From Corynebacterium rouxii (lineage in GTDB: Bacteria > Actinomycetota > Actinomycetes > Mycobacteriales > Mycobacteriaceae): a stretch of 64,000 nucleotides of DNA. Under the pieces are notes generated by a model that saw only the letters and a list, made by a program, of their open reading frames with translations, was not told the DNA's origin and made no database searches. The translations under genes were made by a program, and so were the position numbers. The stretch covers positions 682,001-746,000 of the forward strand of contig NZ_LR738855.1 of the NCBI RefSeq assembly GCF_902702935.1, read 5' to 3'. Below are positions 18,621 to 26,837 of the stretch, piece by piece; the first letter of the stretch is position 1, and each line of letters starts with the position of its first letter.

Positions 18621-21584
18621 TTGGCGACCGGCTTTACGCGCCCAGCTGCTGCACCGAAGCGGCCGCAACGGCGATTAACGTGGTTGATTCCACTATTGAT
18701 GATTTTGGGAGCACTCGTTCCTACCGTTGTTGGCCTCTACACCGACTGGTTGTGGTTCGGTGAAGTTGACTTTAGGGGGGTGTTTAACAAGGTCATTGCC
18801 ACCCGCATCGGGCTCTTTGTAGGGTTCGGGCTTCTCGCCGGAATCGTGACATTCTTCGCCGGTTGGTTCACATACCGTGGCCGTCCCGATGAACTTGAGT
18901 TCTTCGATCCTGACAGCCCCGTCGTGCAATACCGCGCAGCCGTAGAAAAGGGAGTGCACCGCTTCCTTATCGTGCTGCCTGTAGTCATCGGCGTTGCCGC
19001 AGGATTCCTTGGCCAGCAGGCATGGCAAACTGTTCAGTTGTTCTTCAACCGCCAAGACTTCGGCGTTTCTGATCAACAGTTTGGGATGGACTACGGATTC
19101 TATGCGTTCACACTGCCGGCATTGCGTCTGGTAGTCAGTACGTTCTCTATTTTGCTGGTCGTAGCATTCCTCATTGCGTTGGTGGGGCACTACCTGCTGG
19201 GTGGCATTCGTGCGGGTAACCAAGCCGCAGGCGTGAAAGGATCGATCACCAACTATGCCAAGGTGCAGCTTGCTGTCACCGGTGGGCTGTATTTGCTGGT
19301 TCGCATGGTCAGCTACTGGTTGGATCGATACTCCTTGTTGAACAATTCTCACGAGACTTTTACCGGCGGTAGCTACACCGATATCAACGCTGTGCTGCCT
19401 GCCAAGATTGTGCTCTTAGTTATTTCAGCAGTCGTGGCAATTTCGTTCTTCTCTGTGATCGTGACCAAAGATTTGCGTATTCCTGCAATCTCTACAGTGT
19501 TGATGATCGTGAGCTCGTTGGCTATCGGTAACGCCTGGCCAATCATGATGGAGCGTTTCTCTGTTTCCCCAAACCGCGCCGAAAAAGAATCCGAATACAT
19601 TTCTCGCAATATCGAGGCAACCCGCTACGCCTATGGCATTACCGACGATGCCGTGACCTATAAAGATAACTGGGGAGCCAAGGGTGCTTCCTCAGAAAAG
19701 GTCGCTTCGGATTCTGCAACGGTGAGCAACATTCGTCTGTTGGACCCAGAGATCATTTCTCCAACATTTACCCAGCAACAGCAGCTGCGTAACTTCTATG
19801 GATTCCCCAAGTCGCTTGCGATGGACCGTTACGTTATCGACGGTGAATTGCGCGATTTTGTTGTGGCTGCCCGCGAGCTCGACCCCAATGCTCTGAAAGA
19901 AAACCAGCGTGACTGGATCAACCGACACACTGTGTATACACACGGCAACGGAATTGTTGCGGCACAAGCAAACCAGGTTGATGAAGTTGCGCGCGATGTG
20001 GGATCAGCTCGTGGCGGTTACCCCGTTTACACAGTCTCTGATCTGCAGACTACGGACAAAGAAGCTCAAGAACTCGGCATCGTGGTCAAGGAACCTCGCA
20101 TCTACTACGGTCCAGTGATTGCTTCTGCTACTGATGGTGCTGACTATGCCGTAGTGGGCTCCGAGAATGATTCATCGGTGGAATACGACACAGATTCCTC
20201 CACCTACACTTATCAGGGTCAAGGTGGCGTGAAAATCGGCAACGTGATCAACCGTGCTGCTTTTGCCATGCGTTACCAAGAGCTGAACCTCATCCTGTCG
20301 GATCGTGTGAACGGCAATTCCAAGATTTTGTACGATCGCGATCCTCGCGAACGCGTTCACAATGTCGCTCCTTGGCTGACCACAGATTCCACCACCTACC
20401 CAGCTGTGATTGATGGCCGTGTGAAGTGGATCGTTGATGGCTACACCACGCTGACATCTTTGCCATACGCCCAGCGCACCTCGCTATCGGAAGCAACGAA
20501 CGATACCACCGCACAAGTAGGAAACAGCGCTCAGCGCCTAGTCACCGACAATGTTGGTTACATCCGCAACTCGGTTAAGGCAGTCGTGGACAGCTACGAC
20601 GGCAGCGTTGATCTTTACGAGTTCGACGAAAAAGACCCAGTGCTTAAGGCATGGAAGGGTGTTTTCCCAGGCACGGTGAAGGCAAAGTCTGAGATCTCTG
20701 AAGAGCTCATGAACCACCTGCGCTACCCAGAAGATATGTTCAAAGTGCAGCGTAAGATGCTTGCGCGTTACCACGTTGATGATGCCCGTGACTTCTTTAC
20801 CAATGACCGCTTCTGGTCTGTTCCTTCTGATCCTTCGGCAACTGAAGGTCAAAAAGATGTAGCACAGCCGGCATACTATGTTGTCGCTGCTGATCCAGAT
20901 ACCGGAAAGCCTAGCTTCCAGCTGATCACGCCATTCCGTGGCCTCCAGCGTGAGTACTTGGCAGCGCACATGTCGGTGAGCTCGGACCCAGATAACTATG
21001 GCAAGATCACCGTCCGCGTTCTGCCAACCGACACCCTGACGCAGGGACCAAAGCAGGCCCAAGACACCATGATGTCATCTGATCAGATTGCGTCTGATCG
21101 CACCTTGTGGAAAGACACCAACGATCTGTTTAACGGCAACCTGTTAACTCTGCCAGTAGGTGATGGCGACATTTTGTACGTGGAGCCTTTGTACTCGCAG
21201 CGTAAGAACCAAGCCTCGGCATTCCCTAAGTTGTTGCGTGTTCTGGTTTCGTACCAAGGCAAGGTGGGGTATGCCCCGACGATCGCTGAAGCTCTCTCTC
21301 AGGTAGGTATTGACCCTAAAGAAGCTCAGGATCTAGGAGAGGCTAAGGGGCTCAAGCCGGAGGCCCAGAACGCTGATAAGCCAGGAGACAAGGAAAACAA
21401 GGGGCAAAGCACCCCTTCCGCTCCAGCATCGGGTACGGGTACGACCGGTGAGGCAATTGGCAAGATTAACGACGCACTGACCAAACTGCAGTCGGCAAAG
21501 AATGGTTCTAACGAAGAGTATGGCCGTGCTCTTGACGAGCTAGACAAAGCCGTGGAGGAATACCGAAAGGTTGCGGGGCAGTAG
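18621..21584 (+). CDS. UPF0182 family large membrane protein
   Basis: A 987-residue protein from a TTG with AAGGAG seven bases upstream. About seven membrane helices lie in the first 340 residues, followed by a large soluble region (YAYGITDDAVTYKDNWG..., YGPVIASATDGADYAVVG...) and a charged Gly/Pro/Lys-rich tail with a short coiled-coil-like end. It matches UPF0182 (mycobacterial Rv3193c). The function is not known. Its size and topology suggest a surface-exposed C-terminal domain. Confidence 0.9.
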   Translation: MATGFTRPAAAPKRPQRRLTWLIPLLMILGALVPTVVGLYTDWLWFGEVDFRGVFNKVIATRIGLFVGFGLLAGIVTFFAGWFTYRGRPDELEFFDPDSPVVQYRAAVEKGVHRFLIVLPVVIGVAAGFLGQQAWQTVQLFFNRQDFGVSDQQFGMDYGFYAFTLPALRLVVSTFSILLVVAFLIALVGHYLLGGIRAGNQAAGVKGSITNYAKVQLAVTGGLYLLVRMVSYWLDRYSLLNNSHETFTGGSYTDINAVLPAKIVLLVISAVVAISFFSVIVTKDLRIPAISTVLMIVSSLAIGNAWPIMMERFSVSPNRAEKESEYISRNIEATRYAYGITDDAVTYKDNWGAKGASSEKVASDSATVSNIRLLDPEIISPTFTQQQQLRNFYGFPKSLAMDRYVIDGELRDFVVAARELDPNALKENQRDWINRHTVYTHGNGIVAAQANQVDEVARDVGSARGGYPVYTVSDLQTTDKEAQELGIVVKEPRIYYGPVIASATDGADYAVVGSENDSSVEYDTDSSTYTYQGQGGVKIGNVINRAAFAMRYQELNLILSDRVNGNSKILYDRDPRERVHNVAPWLTTDSTTYPAVIDGRVKWIVDGYTTLTSLPYAQRTSLSEATNDTTAQVGNSAQRLVTDNVGYIRNSVKAVVDSYDGSVDLYEFDEKDPVLKAWKGVFPGTVKAKSEISEELMNHLRYPEDMFKVQRKMLARYHVDDARDFFTNDRFWSVPSDPSATEGQKDVAQPAYYVVAADPDTGKPSFQLITPFRGLQREYLAAHMSVSSDPDNYGKITVRVLPTDTLTQGPKQAQDTMMSSDQIASDRTLWKDTNDLFNGNLLTLPVGDGDILYVEPLYSQRKNQASAFPKLLRVLVSYQGKVGYAPTIAEALSQVGIDPKEAQDLGEAKGLKPEAQNADKPGDKENKGQSTPSAPASGTGTTGEAIGKINDALTKLQSAKNGSNEEYGRALDELDKAVEEYRKVAGQ

Positions 21585-21621
21585 TAGTCAGTTGCTGTTG
21601 CTAGTGAGAAATTGAGCTAGA

Positions 21622-21679
21622 AACATCCGGTGAACAGCGGATTTGTGTTGTTTGCCGGATGTATGTAAAGTTACATCCC
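21622..21679. terminator. Two mutually exclusive hairpins after the UPF0182 gene
   Basis: ACATCCGG (21623-21630) can pair with CCGGATGT (21655-21662). The second arm can alternatively pair with TACATCC just downstream (about 21671-21677) as GGATGTA. Neither has a strong T-tract, so a terminator role is likely but not certain. Confidence 0.35.
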
Positions 21680-21723
21680 GTTGCAGAGAACAGTAATAAA
21701 AAGAAATTGTTCTTCGCTTCCGT

Positions 21724-21800
<77 letters not shown>

Positions 21801-21802
21801 TT

Positions 21803-21842
21803 AAGACCCTCGGTTTTCTTATGTGAACCGAGGGTCTTCTTG
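21803..21842 (+). terminator. Rho-independent terminator of the tRNA gene
   Basis: AAGACCCTCGGTT (21803-21815) and AACCGAGGGTCTT (21826-21838) form a perfect 13-bp stem with a 10-nt loop, followed by a T-rich stretch. Confidence 0.9.
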
Positions 21843-21872
21843 TGTTTTCTGTCTCTTAGTTTTGGCGTAGGT

Positions 21873-22665
21873 ATGTTTTGGGTGGCAGGCGCATCGATCC
21901 TTGCTGGTGGTGCACTTGCCACTTCTTTGGCACAGGCAACAACGCATTCGCCAGAACGGCATTCGCACGAATGGTGTCATAAGACCTTTGGTGAGGAGCA
22001 ACACGATCTTTGCAAGTATTACAACTGGGCTAAGGATGCCGCCCATCGCGTAAGAAGCGAAAAAGACACTCAATATTAGGGGAACTCTTTTGATCCAGCA
22101 TGTCCAGTAATCGCTCGGATTAGTTTGAACCTCATTACTTCCTACTTGAGCGCTGTGCATGCTGAGTTTCCGGGCGGGCAACCACCTGCGTATTGGAAAC
22201 ATTATTTTGATTTAGTGGTAGCTGATTGTGGTTCGCCGAGTGCGGCGCTTACTGCATACAACGCTCATCTCACGGTTGATTTAGCTCAGGCCGTTAAAGA
22301 TAGTGGAGCGATGTGGGCGGATTTTGGCGCCTATCAAGGTGTGGATAGTGTCATTGCTGCACAGTCGGATGCAATTATTAAAGCAACCAATGATGCATAT
22401 GGTGTCGATCTTGGTGTGCTGCTGCATGGGATTGCTGTGAATATCCCAGTTCACGACCTTCGTAGGGACGCGATAGTAGCGGGGGACCAGGTGTATTCCG
22501 CACAAGCGTTTAGGTTGGGGGATCGATTTGCGGCAGCCAAGTGCTCTGGCGCATGCGAAGGATGCGATGGAGGCTCAGCGGAATGCTATTGACGCTGAGC
22601 TTTCGCGTAACGATGTGCTTCGTGTTTGCGCTGGAACCTCGAAGATACCGGTTTCTCGAGGGTGA
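21873..22665 (+). pseudogene. Broken exported DUF5995-like protein gene
   Basis: An N-terminal export signal (MFWVAGASILAGGALATSLAQA) opens a frame that meets a TAG at 22077. The same frame resumes without break as GNSFDPACPVIARISLNLI and runs through AYNAHLTVDLAQAV, a pattern like the NAHIN-DLP core of DUF5995 proteins. After about 22530 the coding signal moves to another frame (ALAHAKDAMEAQRNAIDAEL...) ending at TGA 22665. So one in-frame stop and one frameshift interrupt what looks like a single secreted protein gene. The family call rests on memory of the motif and is moderate. An internal TTG at 22125 could still yield a fragment. Confidence 0.55.
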
Positions 22666-22796
22666 TTGTTCTCGTTCATTTTTGGCGAGAAACAAGGCAA
22701 TTATGTGTGTTCGTTCGGCGTTTACGTAGGTAGTGAAAAAACTCATATCTATGACTAAAAGTGACAATTTCGAGGTTTGTCCAGCGGGAAACACGT

Positions 22797-22832
22797 TATG
22801 ACCACTTAAAACAAAAAGTGGACATGGTCATA
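22797..22832. promoter_or_regulatory. Nested palindrome upstream of the transcarboxylase operon
   Basis: The outer arms TATGACC (22797-22803) and GGTCATA (22826-22832) enclose inner arms CCACTT (22802-22807) and AAGTGG (22816-22821). It lies about 85-120 bases before the 5S subunit start, a position expected for a repressor or activator site. No known operator is recognised. Confidence 0.45.
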
Positions 22833-22915
22833 TGTTTGGGTTTGGTTGGTTTTGTGATCTTTTCCTAGTGTTTTCAACGTGCGTTACAGGACAAAAATGC
22901 CTAAATTTGTGAGTT

Positions 22916-24397
22916 ATGAGCCCGAGAAAAATTGGAGTGACCGAAGTCGCTCTGCGCGACGCACATCAGAGCTTGTTTGCAACCCGCATGGCAATGGAAG
23001 ACATGGTTGCCTCATGCGAGGACATTGACAACGCAGGCTTTTGGAGTGTGGAGTGCTGGGGCGGCGCAACGTACGACGCCTGCATCCGATTCCTCAATGA
23101 AGATCCATGGGAGCGCTTGCGCACCTTCCGCAAGTTGATGCCTAATTCGAAGCTACAGATGCTGCTTCGTGGCCAGAATCTTCTGGGATACCGCCACTAC
23201 GAGGACACTGTGGTGGATAAGTTTGTGGAGAAGTCCAAAGAAAACGGCATGGACGTATTCCGTGTCTTTGACGCTTTGAACGATCCACGCAACATGGAAC
23301 GCGCTATGCAAGCGGTGAAGAAAGTGGGCGGCCATGCCCAAGGTACAATCTGCTACACCGTGTCGCCACTGCACACTGTAGAGGGATACATTGAGCAAGC
23401 AGGTCGTTTGCTCGACATGGGTGCTGATTCCATCGCTTTGAAAGACATGGCTGCACTCTTGAAGCCACAGCCTGCCTATGATGTCATCCGCGGCATCAAG
23501 GAGACATACGGCGAAGACGCCCAGATTAACGTCCACTGCCACTCGACTACTGGTGTTACCTTGGTGACCTTGATGAAGGCCATTGAGGCTGGTGCCGATG
23601 TCGTCGACACCGCAATTTCTTCCTTGTCGCTCGGCCCAGGCCACAACCCCACCGAGTCTCTTGTAGAAATGCTTGAGGGTACTGAGTACACCACGGATCT
23701 CGATATTGATCGTTTGATCAAGATTCGTGACCACTTCAAGGCAATTCGTCCGAAGTACAAAGAGTTCGAGTCGAAGACCTTGGTGGACACCAACATCTTC
23801 CTTTCGCAGATCCCTGGCGGCATGCTCTCCAACATGGAAAGCCAGCTCACGGCTCAAGGTGCGGGCGACCGTATCGACGAAGTGATGCGCGAAGTGCCAA
23901 TCGTTCGTAAAGACGCTGGTTACCCACCACTCGTGACGCCTTCTTCGCAGATCGTCGGCACGCAGGCCGTGTTCAACGTCCTCATGGGCCGTTACAAGAT
24001 CATGACCGCAGAGTTCGCAGACTTGATGCTGGGTTACTACGGCGAGTGCATCGGTGAGCGCAACGCCGAATTGGTTGAGCAAGCAAAGGCTCAAACCAAG
24101 AAGGAACAGATCACTGTTCGTCCTGCAGATCTTCTCGAGCCAGAGTGGGATCACCTTGTCGAAGAAGCATCCAAACTGGAAGGCTTTGATGGCACCGATG
24201 AGGACGTGCTTACCAACGCACTGTTCCCAGGTGTTGCACCAGGGTTTTTTAAGACCCGCCCAGAGGGGCCAAAGAACGTGGGCAAGGATCCATCGAAGAT
24301 CAAGACCCGCGATAATCAGGCGGTCTTGGAACCAATCACCTACAAGGTCACCGTGGGCGGTCGCAGCCAGACCGTCAAGGTTGAGCCAGCTGAATAA
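22916..24397 (+). CDS. Methylmalonyl-CoA carboxytransferase 5S subunit (transcarboxylase)
   Basis: A 493-residue protein of the HMGL-like/PYC carboxyltransferase family. A TIM barrel starts with EVALRDAHQSLFATRM (metal-site Asp), has DSIALKDMAALLKP (Lys that is carbamylated in the family) and INVHCHSTTG (the HxH metal ligands), and is followed by a C-terminal PYC_OADA-type domain. Together with the three following genes it matches the Propionibacterium transcarboxylase, where the 5S subunit moves the carboxyl group from carboxybiotin to pyruvate giving oxaloacetate. There is no biotin carboxylase domain, which excludes pyruvate carboxylase. It lacks a strong ribosome-binding site. First gene of a four-gene operon. 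Confidence 0.9.
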   Translation: MSPRKIGVTEVALRDAHQSLFATRMAMEDMVASCEDIDNAGFWSVECWGGATYDACIRFLNEDPWERLRTFRKLMPNSKLQMLLRGQNLLGYRHYEDTVVDKFVEKSKENGMDVFRVFDALNDPRNMERAMQAVKKVGGHAQGTICYTVSPLHTVEGYIEQAGRLLDMGADSIALKDMAALLKPQPAYDVIRGIKETYGEDAQINVHCHSTTGVTLVTLMKAIEAGADVVDTAISSLSLGPGHNPTESLVEMLEGTEYTTDLDIDRLIKIRDHFKAIRPKYKEFESKTLVDTNIFLSQIPGGMLSNMESQLTAQGAGDRIDEVMREVPIVRKDAGYPPLVTPSSQIVGTQAVFNVLMGRYKIMTAEFADLMLGYYGECIGERNAELVEQAKAQTKKEQITVRPADLLEPEWDHLVEEASKLEGFDGTDEDVLTNALFPGVAPGFFKTRPEGPKNVGKDPSKIKTRDNQAVLEPITYKVTVGGRSQTVKVEPAE

Positions 24398-24409
24398 GGA
24401 GTTTGACTA

Positions 24410-25966
24410 ATGGCTAAAGAATTGTCGATGGCCGAGCGCCTCGAAAAGCTGGCAGCTGCTAAGGCCGAGGTAAGCCTTGGTGGTGGCCAAGCCAAGATTG
24501 ATAAGCAACACGAGAAGGGCAAGCTTACTGCTCGCGAGCGTATCGACGCGCTTGTCGACGGCGGCACCTTCTTCGAGACTGGCATGTTTGCTAAGCACCG
24601 CACCACCCACTTTGGCATGGACAAGGCAAATGCCCCAGCAGATGGCGTTGTCACAGGTTCCGGCGCTGTGTTTGGTCGCCCAGTCCACATCGCTTCTCAG
24701 GACTTCACCGTCATGGGTGGTTCTGCAGGTGAGACGCAGTCCAACAAGGTGGCTGCAATGATGGAGGCTTCGGCCACCACTGGTACACCGTTCATCTTCA
24801 TCAACGACTCCGGCGGAGCTCGTGTGCAGGAAGGTATCGACTCCCTGTCCGGTTACGGCAAGGTGTTCTACCAAAACGTGCTGCTATCGGGGCTGGTACC
24901 GCAGATCTCGATCATTGCTGGCCCTTGCGCCGGCGGTGCAGCATACTCGCCAGCGCTGACTGACTTCATCATCCAGACCCGCAAGGCCAACATGTTTATC
25001 ACTGGCCCAGGCGTGATCAAGTCCGTCACCGGTGAAGAGGTCACCGCGGACGCTCTTGGTGGTGCAGACGCACACATGACCAAGGCCGGCAACATCCACT
25101 TCATCGCTGACGACGACGAGCAAGCAGTGCTGATTGCTCAGAAGTTGCTGAGCTTCCTACCTCAGAACAACACTGAGGAACCACCAGTGGTGGATCCTGA
25201 TCCAGTTGTTGAGCCTGATCCAGAGTTGCGTGACATCGTTCCTGTGGAAGGCAAGAAGGGCTACGACGTTCGCGACATCATCAGCCGCGTTGTCGACCGC
25301 GGCGACTTCCTCGAGGTTCAAGCAGGCTACGCTCCAAACATCGTGGTCGGTTTCGCACGTATCGTCGGTCGTACCGTCGGTATCATTGCTAACCAGCCAA
25401 ACGTCATGTCGGGTGTCCTAGACATCAACTCGTCTGACAAGGGTAGCCAGTTCATCCGCTTCTGCAACGCCTTCAACATCCCACTCGTTACCTTCGTGGA
25501 CGTTCCAGGCTTCATGCCAGGTGTTGCTCAAGAGCACGGCGGTATCATTCGCCACGGTGCGAAGATGCTCTACGCATACTCCGCAGCATCTGTACCAAAG
25601 GTCACCATCGAGCTGCGTAAGTCCTACGGCGGCGCTCACTTGGCCATGTGCTCCAAGGACCTCGGTGCAGACCGCGTCTTTGCATGGCCTACTGCTGAGA
25701 TCGCAGTGATGGGTGCAGAAGGCGCCGTCAATGTGGTCTTCCGTAAGGAAATTGAGGCTGCCGAAGACAAGGAAGCAAAGCGCGAAGAGCTTATCCAGCT
25801 CTACAAGGATACGTTCTCTACACCATTTATGGCCGCATCTCGTGGCTTGGTGGACGACATCATCGACCCAGCAGACACTCGCCTGCACATCGCCAATGCA
25901 CTTGAGGTTCTGACCAACAAGCGCGTTACCCGCCCTGCTAAGAAGCACGGCTTGGGACCAGTGTAA
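24410..25966 (+). CDS. Methylmalonyl-CoA carboxytransferase 12S subunit
   Basis: A 518-residue acyl-CoA carboxylase beta-type carboxyltransferase (two crotonase-fold halves). The N half has TARERIDALVDGGTF and NDSGGARVQEGIDSLSGYG; the C half has DVPGFMPGVAQEHGGIIRHGAKMLYAYS and KSYGGAHLAMCSK, with the Gly-rich oxyanion-hole loops of the family. In transcarboxylase this hexameric core takes the carboxyl group from methylmalonyl-CoA to biotin. An acyl-CoA carboxylase beta subunit is the alternative, but the 5S and 1.3S neighbours support transcarboxylase. AAGGAG lies upstream of the ATG. Confidence 0.93.
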   Translation: MAKELSMAERLEKLAAAKAEVSLGGGQAKIDKQHEKGKLTARERIDALVDGGTFFETGMFAKHRTTHFGMDKANAPADGVVTGSGAVFGRPVHIASQDFTVMGGSAGETQSNKVAAMMEASATTGTPFIFINDSGGARVQEGIDSLSGYGKVFYQNVLLSGLVPQISIIAGPCAGGAAYSPALTDFIIQTRKANMFITGPGVIKSVTGEEVTADALGGADAHMTKAGNIHFIADDDEQAVLIAQKLLSFLPQNNTEEPPVVDPDPVVEPDPELRDIVPVEGKKGYDVRDIISRVVDRGDFLEVQAGYAPNIVVGFARIVGRTVGIIANQPNVMSGVLDINSSDKGSQFIRFCNAFNIPLVTFVDVPGFMPGVAQEHGGIIRHGAKMLYAYSAASVPKVTIELRKSYGGAHLAMCSKDLGADRVFAWPTAEIAVMGAEGAVNVVFRKEIEAAEDKEAKREELIQLYKDTFSTPFMAASRGLVDDIIDPADTRLHIANALEVLTNKRVTRPAKKHGLGPV

Positions 25967-25979
25967 GGAAGCGTCAGTC

Positions 25980-26243
25980 ATGAGCGATTTAAACAACGAG
26001 CAACTGCTTCAACTAGTCAACGAGTTAAGCGCGCGTCTCGATTCCGCAGAATCAGAGATCAAAGAGTTGCGTAAGCGCTCTGATGCGTCCATCCCAGAAG
26101 ACGTCATCATTGCAATTTCTGCAGCAGTCTCCGCATTCTTGGGTAACCGAGGCAAGATCAAGGCCGTGAAGTACTCGCGTCACCGCACGTGGGCCGCTCA
26201 GGGTCGTCAGAGCGTCCAGCATCATATTCCGGGCACGCTGTAA
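25980..26243 (+). CDS. Small epsilon-like subunit of the transcarboxylase
   Basis: An 87-residue protein. The N-terminal half is a predicted coiled coil (NEQLLQLVNELSARLDSAESEIKELRKR). The C-terminal half, IPEDVIIAISAAVSAFLGNRGKIKAV followed by RTWAAQGRQSVQHH, resembles the small delta/epsilon subunits of methylmalonyl-CoA decarboxylases. No membrane segment is present, unlike the membrane-linked decarboxylase subunits. It lies 13 bases after the 12S gene and 24 bases before the 1.3S gene. An assembly or stabilising role is inferred. Confidence 0.75.
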   Translation: MSDLNNEQLLQLVNELSARLDSAESEIKELRKRSDASIPEDVIIAISAAVSAFLGNRGKIKAVKYSRHRTWAAQGRQSVQHHIPGTL

Positions 26244-26267
26244 GCAGCCGAGGATAGAAGGTAAATC

Positions 26268-26636
26268 ATGAAACTTAACGTGACAGTCAACGGCATCGCT
26301 TACTCCGTCGAAGTCGAAGTCGAGGAAGAAAAGCGCCAGATTGCGCCAATCTACTTCGGCGGCGGCTCCGGTGGCGGTGCCACCCACTCCGAACCAGCTA
26401 CTGCCAGCGTGTCCGGTGTGAGCGCTAACGCAGTGGTCGCACCTCTTGCGGGTTCAGTATTCAAGATCTTGGTCGAAGAAGGCGAAGAGATTGAAGCCGG
26501 TCAGGTTCTGCTGATCTTGGAGGCCATGAAGATGGAAACTGAGATCACCGCTCCAAATGCTGGCAAGGTCGACAGCATCCGTGTCGAGGTCGGCGAGTCC
26601 GTCCAAGGCGGCCAAGCGTTGGTCACCATCGACTAA
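26268..26636 (+). CDS. Transcarboxylase 1.3S biotin carboxyl carrier subunit
   Basis: A 122-residue biotinyl protein. The N-terminal [21 protein letters not shown] and the Gly-rich FGGGSGGGA hinge closely resemble the Propionibacterium 1.3S subunit. The C-terminal lipoyl/biotinyl domain carries the modified lysine in EAMKMETEI and ends with [12 protein letters not shown]. It shuttles the carboxyl group between 12S and 5S subunits. AAGGTAAATC precedes the ATG. A strong terminator follows, closing the operon. Confidence 0.95.
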   Translation: MKLNVTVNGIAYSVEVEVEEEKRQIAPIYFGGGSGGGATHSEPATASVSGVSANAVVAPLAGSVFKILVEEGEEIEAGQVLLILEAMKMETEITAPNAGKVDSIRVEVGESVQGGQALVTID

Positions 26637-26672
26637 TCAAACTAGGTGTGCACCACACCTGTGTGACACGTG

Positions 26673-26720
26673 CGCGCTGTGCAAAACTCCCTGTTTTTCA
26701 GGGACTTGCACAGCGCGTTT
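26673..26720 (+). terminator. Terminator of the transcarboxylase operon
   Basis: CGCGCTGTGCAA...TCCCTG pairs with CAGGGA...TTGCACAGCGCG across a T-rich loop, giving a long stem (26673-26717) followed by TTT. The apparent extended start of the next gene runs through it, which supports the later ATG at 26838 for that gene. Confidence 0.85.
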
Positions 26721-26837
26721 GCGCATTTAGGGGAGGGGTATTCAGGGCACTTAAGTTTTCACTCCACACGTGGTTATATAGGGGAGATCGCCGTTGTTAT
26801 TCACTCCCACAATCCACGTGAAGGTCCATTAAATCTT

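Noticed and set aside
23153..24154. Open frame of 333 codons antisense to the 5S transcarboxylase gene
   Set aside because: It is a shadow of a strongly conserved gene with biased codons on the other strand. The product has no recognisable domain.
26670..26837. Extended N-terminus for the secreted protease starting at 26670
   Set aside because: The extension reads through the terminator hairpin of the previous operon, and the signal peptide begins at ATG 26838.
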